A model generated the notes under the pieces. The model was not told where the DNA came from. It ran no database searches and worked only from the letters and a program-made list of their open reading frames with translations. Below, piece by piece: positions 32,595 to 34,266 of a DNA stretch of 34,266 nucleotides (its first letter is position 1; each line of letters starts with the position of its first letter). This DNA is from an uncultured bacterium. GTDB lineage: Bacteria > Actinomycetota > Actinomycetes > S36-B12. Where the stretch lies: positions 1-34,266 of the forward strand of contig CAINMH010000037.1 in assembly GCA_903850745.1 (NCBI GenBank), written 5' to 3'. The position numbers and the translations under genes are program-made.

Positions 32595-32609
32595 TACACA
32601 GCCTGTGTA
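32595..32609. promoter_or_regulatory. Perfect 15-bp palindrome just before a TadE start
   Basis: TACACAG-C-CTGTGTA, 7-bp arms around a single base, ending 5 nt before the start codon of the first TadE gene. The arms are too close for a hairpin, so a protein-binding site (repressor at a start codon) or chance are the options. Confidence 0.3.
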
Positions 32610-32623
32610 TTCGTGTGCTGCCG

Positions 32624-32818
32624 TCACGGCCCTTGCACGCCGCGCACTGCACGACGCAACACACCAGACAGCACCCCATCAGCAAGGAACCAGAGTGCAG
32701 TCACGAGTCCGGCTGTCATGACAGCGACAAGTACCCAGCCAGGCACATCACCACGGTCCTCGCGCAATCCGTTGAGTCGAACCATCGTACGAACATAGAG
32801 CAATTGGATGTGTCGCAT
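32624..32818 (-). CDS. Small membrane protein, Flp-pilin-like
   Basis: 64-residue protein: a short N-terminal region ending REDRGD, a hydrophobic helix (VPGWVLVAVMTAGLVTALWFLADGVL, about 25-50), and a basic tail. Its size and its position between TadC and TadE fit the major Flp pilin or a related pilin-like subunit of actinobacterial Tad loci. The standard G/x4-E cleavage pattern is not clear, however, since no Glu follows the Gly. Translation is well supported: AAAGGAGA lies just upstream of ATG 32818. It may instead be a non-pilin helper peptide. Confidence 0.75.
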   Translation of the reverse strand: MRHIQLLYVRTMVRLNGLREDRGDVPGWVLVAVMTAGLVTALWFLADGVLSGVLRRAVRGVQGP

Positions 32819-32839
32819 GATCTCTCCTTTTTTGTCTGG

Positions 32840-33751
32840 TTAGGGAATTGAAAGGGTGATGCCGTAGACGCCAGGAAACAGCGCGATAACAACGACAATG
32901 GGCAGGATTAGGAAGACGACAGGTACGAGCATCGCGACCTCACGTCGACCCGCGCTCTCCAACAGCTGCCGGCGCCCTGCCGCTCGCGCATCTGCCGCCT
33001 GAGCACGTAGCACTTCAGCCAACGGAGAGCCGCGCTCAAGAGAAACTACGATGCCATCCACAAAGCGACCGACCGCCTGCGACTTTGTGCGAGAAGCAAG
33101 GTCTCGTAATGCGACCGAAATCGACCCTCCCACGCGCACGTCGCTCACGACGGTGTCTAGTTCGGCTGCGAGCTCGCCATCAACAGTGCGGGCCACACGT
33201 TCAAGCGCGGCAAGCGGAGGTTCACCTGCTGCGACGGCAAAGGCGAGAAGCTCTGCCACTGTCGGCAACTGCTCTCCCATGCGCTTGCCGCGACGTTTCG
33301 CTTTGCCTGAGAGGAGCCAATCTTGCAGAAGGTACGCCGATACGACACCAAGACCCGTGAGAGCCACCACAATCACGAGTGATCCAGAGCGTGCCACAAC
33401 GATGACCGATCCGAGCGTGCCTCCCACGATGAAGCCGCCGACCAGCCACACCACTTGGGATAACCGAAATCTCGTCACGTCACCCGGTAACCCCGCCGAT
33501 CGAAGCCGTGTCTCGACAGATGCCGGAGTGGACGACCGCGGTGAGAGGGCGGTCAGGATTGGAGCGACTAATTCAGCGATGAGTCTCAGACTCTCAATGC
33601 GAACGCCGCCTTGTCCGACTCCGCTTGAGGTCGCACTTGCGCGATCGACGAGACGCGGTCTACGAAGTCGACGCCAACGCGCGACCATGAGCAGAACCCC
33701 GACGGATAGGACAACTCCGAGCAATGCTCCAAGAGCTGATGGCCCCGTCAT
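32840..33751 (-). CDS. Type II secretion F family inner-membrane protein TadC
   Basis: 303-residue platform protein of the Tad pilus. It has two N-terminal helices (about 5-23 and 103-145), a cytoplasmic T2SSF domain (GKRMGEQLPTVAELLAFAVAAGEPPLAALERVARTVDGELAAELDTVVSDVRVGGSISVALRDLASR, about 157-222), and a C-terminal helix (MLVPVVFLILPIVVVIALFPGVYG). The LPTVAELLAFAVAAGEP segment is typical of TadC. Its ATG overlaps the TadB stop by 4 bp. With TadB it should form the membrane base driven by the TadA ATPase, presumably encoded to the right of the window. Confidence 0.93.
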   Translation of the reverse strand: MTGPSALGALLGVVLSVGVLLMVARWRRLRRPRLVDRASATSSGVGQGGVRIESLRLIAELVAPILTALSPRSSTPASVETRLRSAGLPGDVTRFRLSQVVWLVGGFIVGGTLGSVIVVARSGSLVIVVALTGLGVVSAYLLQDWLLSGKAKRRGKRMGEQLPTVAELLAFAVAAGEPPLAALERVARTVDGELAAELDTVVSDVRVGGSISVALRDLASRTKSQAVGRFVDGIVVSLERGSPLAEVLRAQAADARAAGRRQLLESAGRREVAMLVPVVFLILPIVVVIALFPGVYGITLSIP

Positions 33752-34266
33752 CGCAAGACCCGCCGTTCAGTGGGCAAGGATCCAAAGGCCAACATCACCT
33801 TGTATGCGATGGCCGACATCAACGCGCACACACAGATGAGGACGGCGCCCGTTGCTGATGAATAGGCAGAGACCGCATCGGCACGAGTGCAGAGCAGTCC
33901 GAGTGTCAACCAAGGGGCCGCGACCGCGATGCGTGCAGCGTTGACGGTCCAGCCTTGGCGGGCCTCAATCTCCCCACGCGAACGAGCATCGTCGCGAAGG
34001 AAGTCGCTCAAAGTTGTGAGAACCTTCGACAGGTCGGCACCACCGACCTCACGAGCAATGCGCAATGACACGATCACCCGGTCAGCAACCGGGTCGCTGA
34101 GTTCGTGGTGCAGCCGTACAAGCGCCACTCCGAAGGAGCCAGTCGCACGGTATTCGGAGGCAAACTCGGCAAATGCTGGTCGAAGCACCTCCGGCCCACG
34201 AACAGACAGGTCTGCCACAGCCTCCGGCAGGGACATGCCCGCCCGCACGGCCGACACGAGCGTGTC
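33748..34266 (-). CDS. Type II secretion F family protein TadB (5' end beyond window)
   Basis: C-terminal part of a TadB-like T2SSF protein. The frame is open through the right edge; GAC ACG CTC precedes the first internal GTG, so the N-terminus is outside. Visible are RAGMSLPEAVADLSVRGPEVLRPAFAEFASEYRATGSFGVALVRLHHEL, which is the F-domain repeat, then DLSKVLTTLSDFLRDDARSRGEIEARQGWTVNAARIAVAAPW, and two C-terminal helices. It overlaps tadC by 4 bp. It is the other inner-membrane platform subunit of the Tad pilus. Confidence 0.92.
   Translation of the reverse strand, partial: DTLVSAVRAGMSLPEAVADLSVRGPEVLRPAFAEFASEYRATGSFGVALVRLHHELSDPVADRVIVSLRIAREVGGADLSKVLTTLSDFLRDDARSRGEIEARQGWTVNAARIAVAAPWLTLGLLCTRADAVSAYSSATGAVLICVCALMSAIAYKVMLAFGSLPTERRVLR

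Overview
The window looks like chromosomal DNA of an actinobacterium of moderately high GC content. The evidence is the prfB / ftsE-ftsX-smpB housekeeping neighbourhood, an actinobacterial-type Tad pilus locus (TadB, TadC, a small pilin-like protein, two TadE-like proteins and a TadG-like protein), a luciferase-like oxidoreductase of the F420-linked type, and an AcoR-like regulator without the sigma-54 contact motif. I cannot name a genus. I see no tRNA, rRNA, CRISPR array, transposase or integrase.

Layout. Positions 1-4017 (minus) hold the N-terminal 1339 codons of a very large secreted surface protein that runs off the left edge. Next, all minus, come smpB, ftsX and ftsE (4125-6197). From about 6.2 to 30.1 kb lies a catabolic block of about 19 genes in several convergent and divergent units. 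prfB (minus) follows at 30.1-31.2 kb, then the distal end of a minus-strand Tad locus (31.3-34.27 kb) that runs off the right edge. In Mycobacterium, prfB and ftsE-ftsX-smpB sit close together in this order and orientation. Here the catabolic block separates them, so I read it as an insertion (or lineage-specific island) between prfB and ftsE.

The block encodes two short-chain dehydrogenases, an AMP-forming acyl-CoA ligase, an NDP-forming acyl-CoA synthetase, a zinc alcohol dehydrogenase, an aldehyde dehydrogenase, a thiolase-like/DUF35 pair, a zinc-ribbon protein, an AHL-lactonase-like metallo-beta-lactamase-fold hydrolase, a split transketolase, a GldA-like polyol dehydrogenase, a ribose-type ABC importer, a luciferase-like oxidoreductase, an AcoR-like regulator and a Baeyer-Villiger monooxygenase. 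By enzyme class this covers alcohol to ketone (SDR), ketone to ester or lactone (BVMO), lactone opening (lactonase), hydroxyacid to oxoacid to diacid (ADH, ALDH), CoA activation and C-C cleavage. That is the logic of the cyclohexanol-to-adipate pathway. The importer, GldA-like enzyme and split transketolase suggest that the substrate, or a co-substrate, is hydrophilic and polyol- or ketol-like. The actual substrate is unknown.

The most interesting observation is a 17-bp imperfect palindrome (yGT-N11-ACA, right half TGGGACA) in all four divergent promoter regions inside the block, at 8769, 16431, 24663 and 28365. It is always in the same orientation and 53-93 nt before the plus-strand start codon. 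It is a candidate operator for the AcoR-like regulator at 25590-27395, and would unite the scattered genes into one regulon.
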